DNA of 64,000 nt from DATBJJ01 sp963750915 (GCA_963750915.1 CAVVSF010000008.1:591123-655122), one strand, 5' to 3'. Shown: positions 1 through 8,250, numbered from the stretch's first letter. The notes: generated by a model from the letters alone, not told the origin. Made by a program: numbers and translations.

Positions 1-6
1 GACGCC

Positions 7-942
7 ATGGATGGCGCCGCGACGCTGCGGCGAGTGGCCATCGACAGCATCGTCGCGCAGCGCACGCACACCTTCGAACTGACGATGTTCCTGCCGAACG
101 CCGTCAAGCAGCCGGTGCCGGTCTTCCTCCTGATCAACAACCGGCCGGCCTCGAATACCGACCCGACGAGGAAGGAGAAGTCCGGCTTCTGGCCGGCGGA
201 AGAGATGATCGCGCGCGGCTATGGCATTGCCGCGATTCAATACGGGCAGTTGGCGCCGGACGACAAGGCACGCTTCCGCGACGGCGCGATCGCGCTCTTC
301 GAGGGCGGGTCGAGCGGGACGCGGCCGGCGCACGCCTGGGGAGCGATCGCGGCGTGGGCCTGGGGCGCCAGCCGGGCGATGGACTATCTCGTCACGGACA
401 AGCGGATCGACTCGAAGCGCGTTGCCGTCGTCGGCCACTCCCGCGGCGGCAAGGCGGCACTCTGGGCGGGGGCCGAAGACGAACGGTTTGCGCTCGTGGT
501 CTCGAACGAATCAGGCGAGGGCGGCGCGGCCCTGAGCCGGCGGATGTATGGCGAGACGATCGCGCGCATCACAGCGACCTTCCCGCACTGGTTCACCGAG
601 CGCTACGCCGGCTACAGCGGCCGCGAGGCGGAGCTGCCGGTCGATCAGCACATGCTGCTGTCGTTGATCGCGCCGCGGCCGTTGTACGTCGCCAGCGCCA
701 ACGAGGACCTGTGGGCCGATCCGCGCGGCGAGTTCCTGTCGCTGGCGGCCTCGTCGCCGGTCTACGCGCTCTGGAAAGAGCCGGCGCTCGACCCGACGCA
801 GATGCCGCCGCTCGACTCGCCGCTCGTCGTCGGTCGCCGCGCGTACCACGTCCGCACCGGCACCCACAACCTCACGCCCTACGACTGGACGCAGTTCGCC
901 AACTTCGCGGACCGCGTTTGGACGCGATCAGGCGGAGACTGA
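7..942 (+). CDS. CE15-like alpha/beta-hydrolase esterase (possibly 5' partial)
   Basis: The protein resembles glucuronoyl esterase/acetyl xylan esterase-type alpha/beta hydrolases, which act on ester bonds in hemicellulose. The nucleophile elbow GHSRGGKAALW places the serine at residue 145, a candidate acid lies in SNESGEGG (168-171), and the histidine is at 287 in GTHNLTPYDW. Family members are usually exported and about 400 residues long. This copy has 311 residues and no signal peptide, and the reading frame is open to the left edge (bases 1-6), so the true start probably lies outside the window. Its stop overlaps tail-to-tail by 15 bp with the cyclopropane synthase-like gene on the other strand. 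The exact substrate cannot be read from the sequence. Confidence 0.75.
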   Translation: MDGAATLRRVAIDSIVAQRTHTFELTMFLPNAVKQPVPVFLLINNRPASNTDPTRKEKSGFWPAEEMIARGYGIAAIQYGQLAPDDKARFRDGAIALFEGGSSGTRPAHAWGAIAAWAWGASRAMDYLVTDKRIDSKRVAVVGHSRGGKAALWAGAEDERFALVVSNESGEGGAALSRRMYGETIARITATFPHWFTERYAGYSGREAELPVDQHMLLSLIAPRPLYVASANEDLWADPRGEFLSLAASSPVYALWKEPALDPTQMPPLDSPLVVGRRAYHVRTGTHNLTPYDWTQFANFADRVWTRSGGD

Positions 943-2211
943 CGACAGTACCGTCGGCGGCGGGCGCAGCGGCGGCAGCGACAGAGGCAGATCGCCGACG
1001 AGGCGGCGGCGCGTCCCGGCGCGGCTGAGCACGATCTGGACGTCGCCGATGTGCCGCTCGGCGAACGCCGCTTCGCAATAGGCGAGATAGAGATCCCACA
1101 TCCTGATGAAGCGTTCGTCGAAGCCCCGGGCTCGGACCTCACCGAGCCGGCGCAGGAACCGTTCCCGCCAGCAGTGCAGCGTCCGCGCATAGTGCGGACC
1201 GATCGGCTGGACGTGGTGCAGGTTGAGCCGGCTGACGCGGGCGAGCGAGGCCAGGATCTCGGCCACCGACGCGAGCTCGGCGCCGGGAAAGATCCGTTTC
1301 GAGATCCAGGTCGGGGCGCTGCGGTAGTCACGGAAGCGCCAGTCGTCGACGGTGATCGTCTGCAGCAGCATCGCGCCGCCGTCGTGCAGCAGCCGCTCGC
1401 AGGCGGCGAAGTAATCGTCGTAGTGATCCAGGCCGACCGCCTCGAACATCTCGATGCTGACGATCGCGTCATAGCGGCCGCGCAGGTCGCGATAATCCTC
1501 GAACCGGAGGTCGATGCGCCGGCCGGCGCTGCCGGCGCGCGCGAACAGGTCGCCGGCGTAGGCGTGCTGCTCCGCACTGATCGTCGTCGTCGTGACCCGG
1601 CAGCCGTAGCGGGTCGCGGCGAAGAGCGCGAAGCCGCCCCAGCCCGTGCCGATCTCGAGCACGTGGTCGCCGGGGCCGAGGCCGAGCTTGTCGCAGATCG
1701 CCCGCAGCTTGTTGACCTGCGCCGCCTCCAGCGAATCGGCCGGATCCTCGAAGAGCCCGCACGAGTACAACAGGTTGGCGTCGAGGAACAGCCGGAAGAA
1801 TTCGTTGCCGAGATCGTAGTGGGCGTGGATGTTTCGGCGGCTGCCATCGCGCGTGTTGTCGCGCCCGCGATGCGCCAACGCCTCGAGTAACCGCGGCACG
1901 AATGTCAGGTAGGCGGGCAGCCCGGACAGCGCGTGCTGATTGGCCAGCATGAGGCGGACGAGGGCGACGAGGTCCGGGGTGGTCCAGTCGCCGTCCATGT
2001 AGCTGTCGCCGAGACCGATCTCGCCACCGAGCGCGGCACGGCGAAAGAACCGGCGGTTGGCGACACACAGCGTCGCCGACGGTTCGGCGCCGGCGCGACC
2101 GTAAGCGCGACGGCCGCCGGGCAGCTCGACGACGAGCTCGCCGACGCGGATCCGCTCGAGCGCCGACAGCACGGCGCGCTCGCACCAGCGTTCGACGGCC
2201 TGGTCGATCAT
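928..2211 (-). CDS. Cyclopropane-fatty-acyl-phospholipid synthase-like methyltransferase
   Basis: This 427-residue protein has the layout of COG2230 enzymes, which methylate the double bond of unsaturated acyl chains in membrane phospholipids using SAM. The SAM-binding motif VLEIGTGWGGFALFAA is clear, with SIEMFEAVG and a C-terminal lipid-binding region following. I chose the ATG at 2211 because it overlaps the stop of the DUF1365 gene as ATGA and because the 47 residues upstream in the open frame look like the shadow of that gene. It is the last gene of a four-gene operon in which every junction is a 4-bp overlap, so it should be translated together with the desaturase, amine oxidase and DUF1365 genes. 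A cyclopropane, methyl-branched or other product is possible; the reaction is inferred from family. Confidence 0.88.
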   Translation of the reverse strand: MIDQAVERWCERAVLSALERIRVGELVVELPGGRRAYGRAGAEPSATLCVANRRFFRRAALGGEIGLGDSYMDGDWTTPDLVALVRLMLANQHALSGLPAYLTFVPRLLEALAHRGRDNTRDGSRRNIHAHYDLGNEFFRLFLDANLLYSCGLFEDPADSLEAAQVNKLRAICDKLGLGPGDHVLEIGTGWGGFALFAATRYGCRVTTTTISAEQHAYAGDLFARAGSAGRRIDLRFEDYRDLRGRYDAIVSIEMFEAVGLDHYDDYFAACERLLHDGGAMLLQTITVDDWRFRDYRSAPTWISKRIFPGAELASVAEILASLARVSRLNLHHVQPIGPHYARTLHCWRERFLRRLGEVRARGFDERFIRMWDLYLAYCEAAFAERHIGDVQIVLSRAGTRRRLVGDLPLSLPPLRPPPTVLSSVSA

Positions 2212-2969
2212 GATTGCGGCTCCTTCGCGAAAGGGACGACCGGCGCACCCTTCAACCAGAGCCGCAGCGCCTGCCAGTGAATCGCCGCGATCACTTGCGC
2301 GGTCATGACGGGAAACCGGCACAGGGCCCGGCGGATCTCGGGCGCGCTCCACGGACGGCGCTCGAGCGTCAGCGTGGCGTCGAACAGCTTGGCGCCGCCG
2401 CTTTCCGGCGCCACGTTCATGTGCGCGACCAGCGACGACTCCGGCGGTGTGAGAACGAACTCGTAGCCGACGTCGTGTGTCATGAACGGCGACACGTAGA
2501 GCGACTTCGCCGCCACCGCCCTGAACCGGCGTGGAAATTCATCGGCCGGACGCAGCCAGTATTCACGCCGTCCGCCATAGGTGTTGCTGACGTCGGCGAG
2601 CACGAGCGTCAGCGCGCCATGCTGGTCGTAGCAGTAGTAGATCGAGATCGGATTGAACACGTAGCCGGCATACCGCAGGTGTGTCAGCAGATAGATCGGC
2701 CCGCCGGGAAGCGTGACTCCATGACTGGACGCGCTCCGTCGCAGGCGCTCGCGCAGCCGCAGCGACGGATCCCCGATATGGTCGGCGTCGTGGAAGCTGG
2801 CCCAGTTGAACCGGTTGTAGCTGGTGAGCCTCGACACGGCCATCGCCTCGGGCAGGTGATCGAGGTCGAGCAGGGCCATGAAGATCGAGTAGCTGAACTC
2901 GTGACGCACCGGCGCCAGCCGTCGATGCCGGAGCGACCCGACGTAGAGGCCGTGGCTGGCTCCCGTCAC
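2208..2969 (-). CDS. DUF1365 family protein
   Basis: This 253-residue protein matches DUF1365 (COG3496), a family of unknown biochemistry almost always found beside an amine oxidase-like flavoprotein and a cyclopropane synthase-like gene. Typical family segments are HEFSYSIFMALLDLD near the N-terminus, the stretch GYVFNPISIYYCYD in the middle, and KSLYVSPFM further on. I take the GTG at 2969 as start: it overlaps the amine oxidase stop as GTGA. Its own stop overlaps the ATG of the next gene. Context suggests a role in modifying membrane lipids, but no catalytic residues can be assigned. Confidence 0.88.
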   Translation of the reverse strand: MTGASHGLYVGSLRHRRLAPVRHEFSYSIFMALLDLDHLPEAMAVSRLTSYNRFNWASFHDADHIGDPSLRLRERLRRSASSHGVTLPGGPIYLLTHLRYAGYVFNPISIYYCYDQHGALTLVLADVSNTYGGRREYWLRPADEFPRRFRAVAAKSLYVSPFMTHDVGYEFVLTPPESSLVAHMNVAPESGGAKLFDATLTLERRPWSAPEIRRALCRFPVMTAQVIAAIHWQALRLWLKGAPVVPFAKEPQS

Positions 2970-4216
2970 CACTCGACTCCAAGATCGCGGGCGACGCGAA
3001 CCGCCGAGACCAGCCCATCCTCGTGGAAGCCGTAGCGCCAGTAGGCGCCGCAGAAATGCGTGTGCCGAACCCCGCTCACCTCGCGCCACCGCGACTGCGC
3101 CCGCACCGATTCGAGCGAGTATCGTGGATGGTGGTAGGTGTAGCGGCCGATCACGGCGTCCGGGGCGATTGCCTGGGCCGGATTCAGTGTGACGCAGTAG
3201 GTCGTCGGCCCCGGGATCCGCTGCAGCCGATTCAGATCGTAGGTGACGGTCGGCGCCGCATCCGCCTCCGCCCCGAGCCGGTAGTTCCAGGACGCGCGCG
3301 CCCGCGCCGCCGACGGCAGCAAGCTCGCGTCGGTGTGCAGCCAGACGTCGTTCGACGTCGTCGTGAACGGCGTGAGGACGTCGCGCTCGATGGCGCTGGC
3401 GTCGGCGAGGAGCGGCAGCACGCGATTGCCGGCGCAGGCGAAGACCACCTCGTCGACCCGCTGCGGCGGCCGATCGGCGAAGGTCAGCGTCACGCCGGCG
3501 TCGTCGCGCAGGACCGAGCGCAGATGCGCGCCGAGGTGGACGGCCTCGCCGAGCGGCGCGGTCAACCGCGGGATGTAGCTGTGGCTGCCGCCGCGGACGA
3601 CACGCCATGTCGGGTGCGCGCCGACCGCCAGCATGCCGTGGTTGTCCATGAACTGCACCAGGTTCCGCACCGGGAACCGATCGATCGAGGCGAGCGATGA
3701 CGACCAGATCGCCGACGCCATCGGCGCGAGGTAGCGCGTGACGAACGCGTCACCGTAGCCCTCGGCGTGGAGATACTCCCCCACCGTCCAGTTCTCGGCG
3801 CCGGCGACGGCGAGGACCGCCGGCGCCCGGCGATTGAAGCGGAGGATGTCCCTCAGAAGGCCGTAGTGCCGCGCCGTCGTCAGGTTGCGTGCGCGCGCGA
3901 AGAAGCCACCGAGACCCCGGCTGCTGTACTCGAATCCCGACACCGGACAACTGACCGAGAAGGACATGTCTGAATCGAGCGTCTCGATGCCGATTTCCTG
4001 GAACAGCCGCACCAGGTTCGGGTAGGTCCGCTCGTTGTGGACCAGGAACCCGGTGTCGAGCGGAACGGGTCCGTCAGGGCCGTCGACGACGACGGTGTGC
4101 GTGTGGCCGCCGAGGCGCGGCGCCTGCTCGAAGAGCGAGACGCGATGGCGGCGGCTGAGCAGATATGCCGCCGCGAGCCCGGAGATGCCGCCGCCGATCA
4201 CGGCCACGTGCTTCAC
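2966..4216 (-). CDS. FAD/NAD-dependent amine oxidase-like oxidoreductase (COG2907 type)
   Basis: The N-terminus HVAVIGGGISGLAAAYLLS is a dinucleotide-binding GxGxxG motif followed by LFEQAPRLGGHT, the usual start of the flavin amine oxidase/phytoene desaturase fold. The protein has 416 residues, normal for COG2907. Relatives occur in light- or singlet-oxygen-responsive lipid clusters and may oxidise or desaturate acyl chains; that role is inferred from neighbours. The GTG at 4216 overlaps the desaturase stop as GTGA, which decides the start and argues for translational coupling. The C-terminal stop overlaps the DUF1365 start. Confidence 0.88.
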   Translation of the reverse strand: MKHVAVIGGGISGLAAAYLLSRRHRVSLFEQAPRLGGHTHTVVVDGPDGPVPLDTGFLVHNERTYPNLVRLFQEIGIETLDSDMSFSVSCPVSGFEYSSRGLGGFFARARNLTTARHYGLLRDILRFNRRAPAVLAVAGAENWTVGEYLHAEGYGDAFVTRYLAPMASAIWSSSLASIDRFPVRNLVQFMDNHGMLAVGAHPTWRVVRGGSHSYIPRLTAPLGEAVHLGAHLRSVLRDDAGVTLTFADRPPQRVDEVVFACAGNRVLPLLADASAIERDVLTPFTTTSNDVWLHTDASLLPSAARARASWNYRLGAEADAAPTVTYDLNRLQRIPGPTTYCVTLNPAQAIAPDAVIGRYTYHHPRYSLESVRAQSRWREVSGVRHTHFCGAYWRYGFHEDGLVSAVRVARDLGVEW

Positions 4217-5028
4217 GCCGCGCGCCGTCCTTCCCCGACGACGAACGGCCGCAGGTCGCGGACGAGGCCGGCGCGCTCGAGCAGGCGGAGCGCCGCGTAG
4301 GTGAGGTCGATCTCCCACCAGCGATAACCCTGACGGCAGCTCGAACGGCAGTAGTGGTGGTTGTTGTGCCACCCTTCGCCGAACGTGACCAGCGCCAGGA
4401 CGGGATTGTTGCGGCTGTCGTCAGCGGTCGCGAACGGTCGAGAGCCCCAGATGTGCGCGAGCGAGTTGATGGCGAACGTTGCGTGGTACAGCAGGACCGT
4501 GGCGACGAGGTACCCCCAGACGAACGCTGCGAACCCGCCGAGCAGCCAGACCGCGGCCGCAAACGCCAGCGTCGGCACCGCGTGGTGACGATCCAGCCAG
4601 CGCAGCTCGGGAAACCTGGCGAAGTCCGCAACACGACGGTCGTCGTACGAGTCGTGCCGCGTCGACAGGATCCAGCCGACGTGCGACCACCAGAAGCCCT
4701 CGCGCGGCGAGTGGACGTCCCCCGGCCGGTCGGACTGCTGATGATGGTGGCGATGGTGAGCCGCCCACCACAGCACGCCTTTCTGGCCCGACGTCTGCGC
4801 CAGCAGGGCCATCGCCAGCTGCGCCGCCCGGCCCATCTTGTACGAGCGGTGACTGAAGTAGCGATGGTAGCCGGCGGTCACACCGAACATCCGCACGCCG
4901 TAGCTTCCGGAGAGCCACCAGATGAGGGATCGGTCGAATGGGACGACGATGGCGAGCGCCAGCGCCGCGACGTGCAGCGCGACGAACGGTACCAACACCA
5001 ACGCGTTGCCTCGGCGATTCCGGCCCAT
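4213..5028 (-). CDS. Membrane acyl-CoA/acyl-lipid desaturase
   Basis: The three histidine boxes of membrane di-iron desaturases are present: HRYFSHRSY, HHRHHHQQ and HNNHHY, with hydrophobic segments before the first box and between the second and third. The 271-residue protein would introduce a double bond (delta-9-like) into acyl chains, supplying the substrate for the cyclopropane synthase-like enzyme of the same operon. I start at ATG 5028, since the open frame further upstream crosses the divergent promoter region. The protein heads the left operon. A TTGACA box (minus strand, 5064 to 5059) and GTTAGA (5041 to 5036) 17 bp apart would place transcription start at or next to this ATG, suggesting a leaderless message. 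Confidence 0.9.
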   Translation of the reverse strand: MGRNRRGNALVLVPFVALHVAALALAIVVPFDRSLIWWLSGSYGVRMFGVTAGYHRYFSHRSYKMGRAAQLAMALLAQTSGQKGVLWWAAHHRHHHQQSDRPGDVHSPREGFWWSHVGWILSTRHDSYDDRRVADFARFPELRWLDRHHAVPTLAFAAAVWLLGGFAAFVWGYLVATVLLYHATFAINSLAHIWGSRPFATADDSRNNPVLALVTFGEGWHNNHHYCRSSCRQGYRWWEIDLTYAALRLLERAGLVRDLRPFVVGEGRRAA

Positions 5029-5058
5029 GTCCGCATCTAACCGTACGACCTTGGCTCT

Positions 5059-5091
5059 TGTCAAACATCTGTCCATGACATACGCTTGACA
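5059..5091. promoter_or_regulatory. Candidate LitR/CarH operator: four half-sites at 11-bp steps, dyad symmetric
   Basis: TGTC occurs at 5059-5062 and 5070-5073, and its complement GACA at 5077-5080 and 5088-5091. The spacing is 11 bp within each arm and the whole array is symmetric about base 5075. It fills the gap between the two divergent lipid operons and overlaps the leftward TTGACA promoter box. CarH of Thermus is known to bind as a tetramer to tandem 11-bp repeats over a -35 box, and a MerR-B12 regulator of that type is encoded 2.1 kb to the right. The pairing of this regulator with this site is inference. Confidence 0.7.
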
Positions 5092-5092
5092 C

Positions 5093-5783
5093 ATGTCCGG
5101 GTCGCTACCGCCACTCGCCGTCGCCGTTATCGCCTGGGTCGTCGCGGCGACGATGATGGCCGGTCTCTGGGTCTGGCATCGCCGGCTCGGCAACGTCGGC
5201 GTCGTCGACGTCGGCTGGACGCTGCCGGTCGTGGCCGCGTCGTTCGTCTTCGCGCTCCTCGGCACGGGCAGCGTCCCGCGGCGATCGCTAATCGCCGCGA
5301 TGGTGGCGATATGGGGACTGCGGCTGGCGACGTACCTGCTGCGAGATCGGGTCCTCGGTCGACCCGAGGATCCGCGCTACACCGACATGCGGGTCCGCGG
5401 CAGCTGGGCGGCCGGCGGCAACTTCTTCCCGTTCTTCCAGGCGCAGGCGCTGCTGGCCGTGTTCATGGCGCTGCCAGCGGCGCTGGCGTCGTTCAATCCC
5501 ACTGCGGGCGTGGCGCTACTCGCGCCATCCCAACTACTTCTTCGAATGGGTGATCTGGATGGCCTTCGCGCTCTTTGCCAGTCGGTTGGGGTCAGACCAT
5601 GGTCTGACCCCACTTGACTTCCTGCCGTGGCTGTGCCCCGCGCTGATGCTCTACTTGCTGTTTCGCGTCACCGGCATTCCGGCGACGGAGGCGCAGGCCG
5701 TGCGCAGCCGCGGTGACGACTACCGCCGCTATCAAGCCGTGACCAGCGCGTTCCTGCCCTGGTTGCCGCGGAGAACGCAATGA
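5093..5783 (+). pseudogene. DUF1295 family membrane protein, internally deleted and frameshifted
   Basis: The first frame (5093 to about 5510) encodes the N-terminal membrane half of DUF1295, including LLRDRVLGRPEDPRY and FFPFFQAQALLAVFMALPAA. The family's WRYSRHPNYFFEW signature then appears in another frame from about 5511, followed by ALMLYLLFRVTGIP and the usual C-terminal region to 5783. Roughly 40-55 residues normally lying between these parts are absent, so this is a deletion, not just a one-base slip. A perfect 26-bp palindrome (5587-5612) also sits inside the second half. The stop overlaps the next start as ATGA, as in an intact operon. Family members are predicted steroid-reductase-like integral membrane proteins. 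Confidence 0.8.
5587..5612. repeat. Perfect 26-bp palindrome inside the DUF1295 remnant
   Basis: The sequence TGGGGTCAGACC, then AT... GGTCTGACCCCA forms an uninterrupted palindrome centred between 5599 and 5600. TGGGGTCAGACC words are a common signature of mobile REP-type palindromes in GC-rich bacteria, which is known background; here it adds an in-frame low-information stretch (LGSDHGLTP) to a gene that has also lost an internal segment. Confidence 0.85.
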
Positions 5784-6811
5784 TCGATCAACTGCTCGAC
5801 CGCGATCTCCTGCCTGATGCCGTGTTGCGCCTGAGCATCAGGCAGATCGTCGCCGGCCGCCTTCGCGATGAGGAGGCCGGCGGCCTTGAACAGCAGTCGG
5901 CTCGGCTGCAGGCCCTGCTCGCGCGCCTGCGCCAGGAACCGATTGCGGTCTCGACCGACACCGCCAACGCGCAGCATTACGAACTGCCGGTCGCGTTCTT
6001 CGAGCGCGTCCTCGGTCCGCGCCTCAAGTACAGCAGCGCCTGGTGGCCGACCGGCGTCGAGACGCTGGCCGAAGCGGAAGAACGAATGCTGGCGCTGACG
6101 ACCGAGCGGGCCCGGATCGAAGATGGCCACGAGATCCTCGAACTCGGGTGCGGATGGGGATCGCTGACGCTGCACCTCGCGGCCCGCTTTCCGGCGAGCC
6201 GCATCGTCGCCCTGTCCAACTCCGCCTCGCAGCGCCAATACATCGTCGCCGAGGCGCGGGCCGCCGGGCTCGGCAATATCGACGTCATCACCGCCGACAT
6301 CAACCACTACACGACTCATCGTCGCTTCGACCGGATCGTCTCGGTCGAGATGCTCGAGCACGTGCGCAACCACGCCCGCCTCTTCTCCAGGCTCCGCCGC
6401 TGGCTGAAAGACGACGGGCGGTTCTTCGTTCACGTGTTCTCGCACCGTCAGTTCGCCTACCTGTTCGACGCCGATGGCGCCGCCGACTGGATGGCGCGGC
6501 ACTTCTTCACCGGCGGAATGATGCCGAGCGACGACTTCTTCTTCCACCTGCAGCAGGATCTCACGGTCGACGAGCACTGGCGGATCGACGGCGGGCACTA
6601 TCAGCGCACGGCGGAGGCGTGGCTGGCGAACTTCGACCGCAACCAGGCGGCGATCGAACGCATTCTCGCCGGCGTTTATGGCGAGGCCCAGGTCCGGCGC
6701 TGGCGGGTGCGCTGGCGCGTCTTCTTCATGGCCTGCGCCGAGATGTTCGGCTGCCGCCAGGGGAACGAATGGGGCGTCTCGCACTACATGTTCCGGAGGC
6801 GTGAACTGTGA
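5780..6811 (+). CDS. SAM-dependent methyltransferase, cyclopropane synthase family
   Basis: This 343-residue protein belongs to COG2230 like the product of the left operon, but to a different branch with a shorter N-terminus. The SAM site is ILELGCGWGSLTLHLA, followed by IVALSNSASQRQYI and VSVEMLEHVRNH. The ATG at 5780 overlaps the DUF1295 stop, and the end overlaps the next GTG start. Having two cyclopropane-synthase-like enzymes under one divergent promoter suggests successive or alternative methyl transfers to unsaturated lipids. A small-molecule methyltransferase cannot be excluded. Confidence 0.85.
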   Translation: MIDQLLDRDLLPDAVLRLSIRQIVAGRLRDEEAGGLEQQSARLQALLARLRQEPIAVSTDTANAQHYELPVAFFERVLGPRLKYSSAWWPTGVETLAEAEERMLALTTERARIEDGHEILELGCGWGSLTLHLAARFPASRIVALSNSASQRQYIVAEARAAGLGNIDVITADINHYTTHRRFDRIVSVEMLEHVRNHARLFSRLRRWLKDDGRFFVHVFSHRQFAYLFDADGAADWMARHFFTGGMMPSDDFFFHLQQDLTVDEHWRIDGGHYQRTAEAWLANFDRNQAAIERILAGVYGEAQVRRWRVRWRVFFMACAEMFGCRQGNEWGVSHYMFRRREL

Positions 6812-7206
6812 AAGCGATGCACTTCGTGGTGGCGTTGGCGGCGCTGGCGATTCTCGACGGGTTGTGGCTCGGGGTCGTCATGCGCGACTTCTACCGCCGC
6901 AGCCTGTCGCACCTGGCGCGGATGGCCGACGGCGGTCTCGATCCGATCTGGCCAATTGCCGCGCTGGTCTACCCGACGCTGGCGCTCGGCCTCGCGCTCT
7001 TCGTGCTGCCGCGCTCGCGCGAGCCCCTGGACGCGCTGTTCTACGGCGCGGCCTTCGGCGCGATCACCTTCGCGGTCTACGACCTCACCAATCATGCGAC
7101 GCTGCGGGACTGGCACCCGACGATGACCGTGGTCGATATAGCATGGGGCGCGTTCTCGTGCGGCGTGGCGTCCTGGGCCGCCGCGGCCGTGACGCGTTCG
7201 ACCTAG
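6808..7206 (+). CDS. DUF2177 family membrane protein
   Basis: The 132-residue protein is predicted to span the membrane four times. It carries the family hallmark YDLTNHATLRDW followed by VVDIAWGAF, as in DUF2177 (COG4852). Its function is unknown, but family members recur in LitR/photolyase/cyclopropane synthase clusters. The GTG at 6808 overlaps the preceding stop as GTGA, and the gene ends 3 bp before the regulator, so the whole right operon is likely one transcript. Confidence 0.88.
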   Translation: MKAMHFVVALAALAILDGLWLGVVMRDFYRRSLSHLARMADGGLDPIWPIAALVYPTLALGLALFVLPRSREPLDALFYGAAFGAITFAVYDLTNHATLRDWHPTMTVVDIAWGAFSCGVASWAAAAVTRST

Positions 7207-7209
7207 CCG

Positions 7210-8097
7210 ATGCCATCGTCATCGCCCCGCTATCCAATCCGGGCCGTCGCCCGCATGACCGGCCTCAGCGTCGACACGCTGCGGGCCTGGGAGCGCCGCT
7301 ATGACGCGGTCAGGCCCGAACGCGACGGCCGCGGCCGGTCCTATACCGATTCACACGTCGCGCGCCTCAAGCAGCTGGCGGCGCTCGTCGCGCGCGGTCA
7401 CGCGATTGGTTCGATCGCCTCGCTGCCGGGCGCGGCCCTCAAGCGCCTGCTCGACGGCGGCGATCGTCACCACGAGGCCACCGACAGCGCCAGCCGCATC
7501 GACCCGTCGCCGATCATGGATGCGCTCGAGCACTACGATCTAGAGGCAATCGAGACCACGCTCAACCGCTACGCCGCGGTGCTGCCGCCGCCGGACCTCG
7601 TCTTCTCGGTGCTGCTGCCGCTGCTCGGTGAGATCGGCCGGCGGTGGGAAACGCACCTGCTGCGGCCGTCACACGAGCACATGGTGTCGGCGACCGTGCG
7701 CAGCGTTCTGGGCGGGCTCCTCCGCACCGTCGCCCGGCCCCAGGCTTCGCCCGTCATCGTATTCGCGACGCTCGCCGGCGAGCGCCACGAGCTCGGCCTG
7801 CTCTGCGCCGCACTCCTCGCCGCACATGCCGGTTACGGCGTCGTGTACCTCGGCGCCGACGTACCCGCGGCCGACATCCTTCACGCCGCCGAGACGACCG
7901 CAGCCCGCGCCGTCATCATCGGCGCGACGACGCCGGGCGCGACGCCGATGCCGGCCCTGCGAGCGCTTCTCCAGCTCCCCGCCAGCATCGATCTGTGGAT
8001 CGGTGGCGAAGCGTCCGCGGCGATGCTCGCGGCGAGCCGGGGCCGCGCCCGCCACCTGGCCCGACTCGACGACGTCGTGCCAGCGTTGAAGGGTTAG
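7210..8097 (+). CDS. MerR-family regulator with cobalamin-binding photosensor domain (LitR/CarH type)
   Basis: Residues 8-75 form a MerR DNA-binding domain (IRAVARMTGLSVDTLRAWERR). The rest is a helical bundle plus Rossmann-like B12-binding domain. Two diagnostic motifs are present: W146 followed exactly nine residues later by E156-H157 (the Wx9EH signature of adenosylcobalamin light sensors) and ExHxxG at 191-196 with the presumed lower cobalt ligand H193. In known members the AdoCbl-bound tetramer represses in the dark and falls apart in light. Being the last gene of the right operon, it is expected to repress its own operon and the divergent lipid operon through the 5059-5091 site. Light dependence here is inferred from motifs. 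Confidence 0.92.
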   Translation: MPSSSPRYPIRAVARMTGLSVDTLRAWERRYDAVRPERDGRGRSYTDSHVARLKQLAALVARGHAIGSIASLPGAALKRLLDGGDRHHEATDSASRIDPSPIMDALEHYDLEAIETTLNRYAAVLPPPDLVFSVLLPLLGEIGRRWETHLLRPSHEHMVSATVRSVLGGLLRTVARPQASPVIVFATLAGERHELGLLCAALLAAHAGYGVVYLGADVPAADILHAAETTAARAVIIGATTPGATPMPALRALLQLPASIDLWIGGEASAAMLAASRGRARHLARLDDVVPALKG

Positions 8098-8138
8098 GCC
8101 GGCTGAGCCAGAGCCCGACGACGACGCGTCGGCCAAGA

Positions 8139-8250
8139 GGGGCACGGAGGACACGACGGCCACCAAGCCTCTGGTGGTCGAACTGTTCGTACAACAAGCC
8201 CATTCACATCGTGTTCGTCGTGGTCTTGGTGGACGTCGTGCTCATCCGTC
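8139..8250. repeat. Imperfect inverted repeat, GGACACGACGG/CTTGGTGGACGTCG family
   Basis: The arm GGACACGACGGCCACCAAG (around 8149-8167) is nearly complementary to CTTGGTGGACGTCGTGCTC (8225-8243), forming a long hairpin between the LitR-type gene and the methyltransferase gene. The right arm runs over the TGA stop of the methyltransferase gene (8244-8242). A related element with similar words lies at 22879-22982. It could act as a bidirectional terminator or be a dispersed intergenic repeat. Confidence 0.5.

Noticed and set aside
5086..5091. TTGACA on the plus strand as -35 box for the DUF1295 operon.
   Set aside because: It lies directly before the ATG at 5093, so a promoter using it would start inside the gene; TTGTCA at 5058 with TACGCT at 5081 fits better.
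5550..5783. A separate small membrane protein gene starting at GTG 5550.
   Set aside because: Its sequence is the C-terminal part of DUF1295 and the family motif begins upstream of the GTG, so it is the broken gene's second half.
7204..8097. The regulator as a B12-dependent enzyme or methyltransferase activator.
   Set aside because: The MerR domain and the Wx9EH signature identify a photoreceptor-type regulator.
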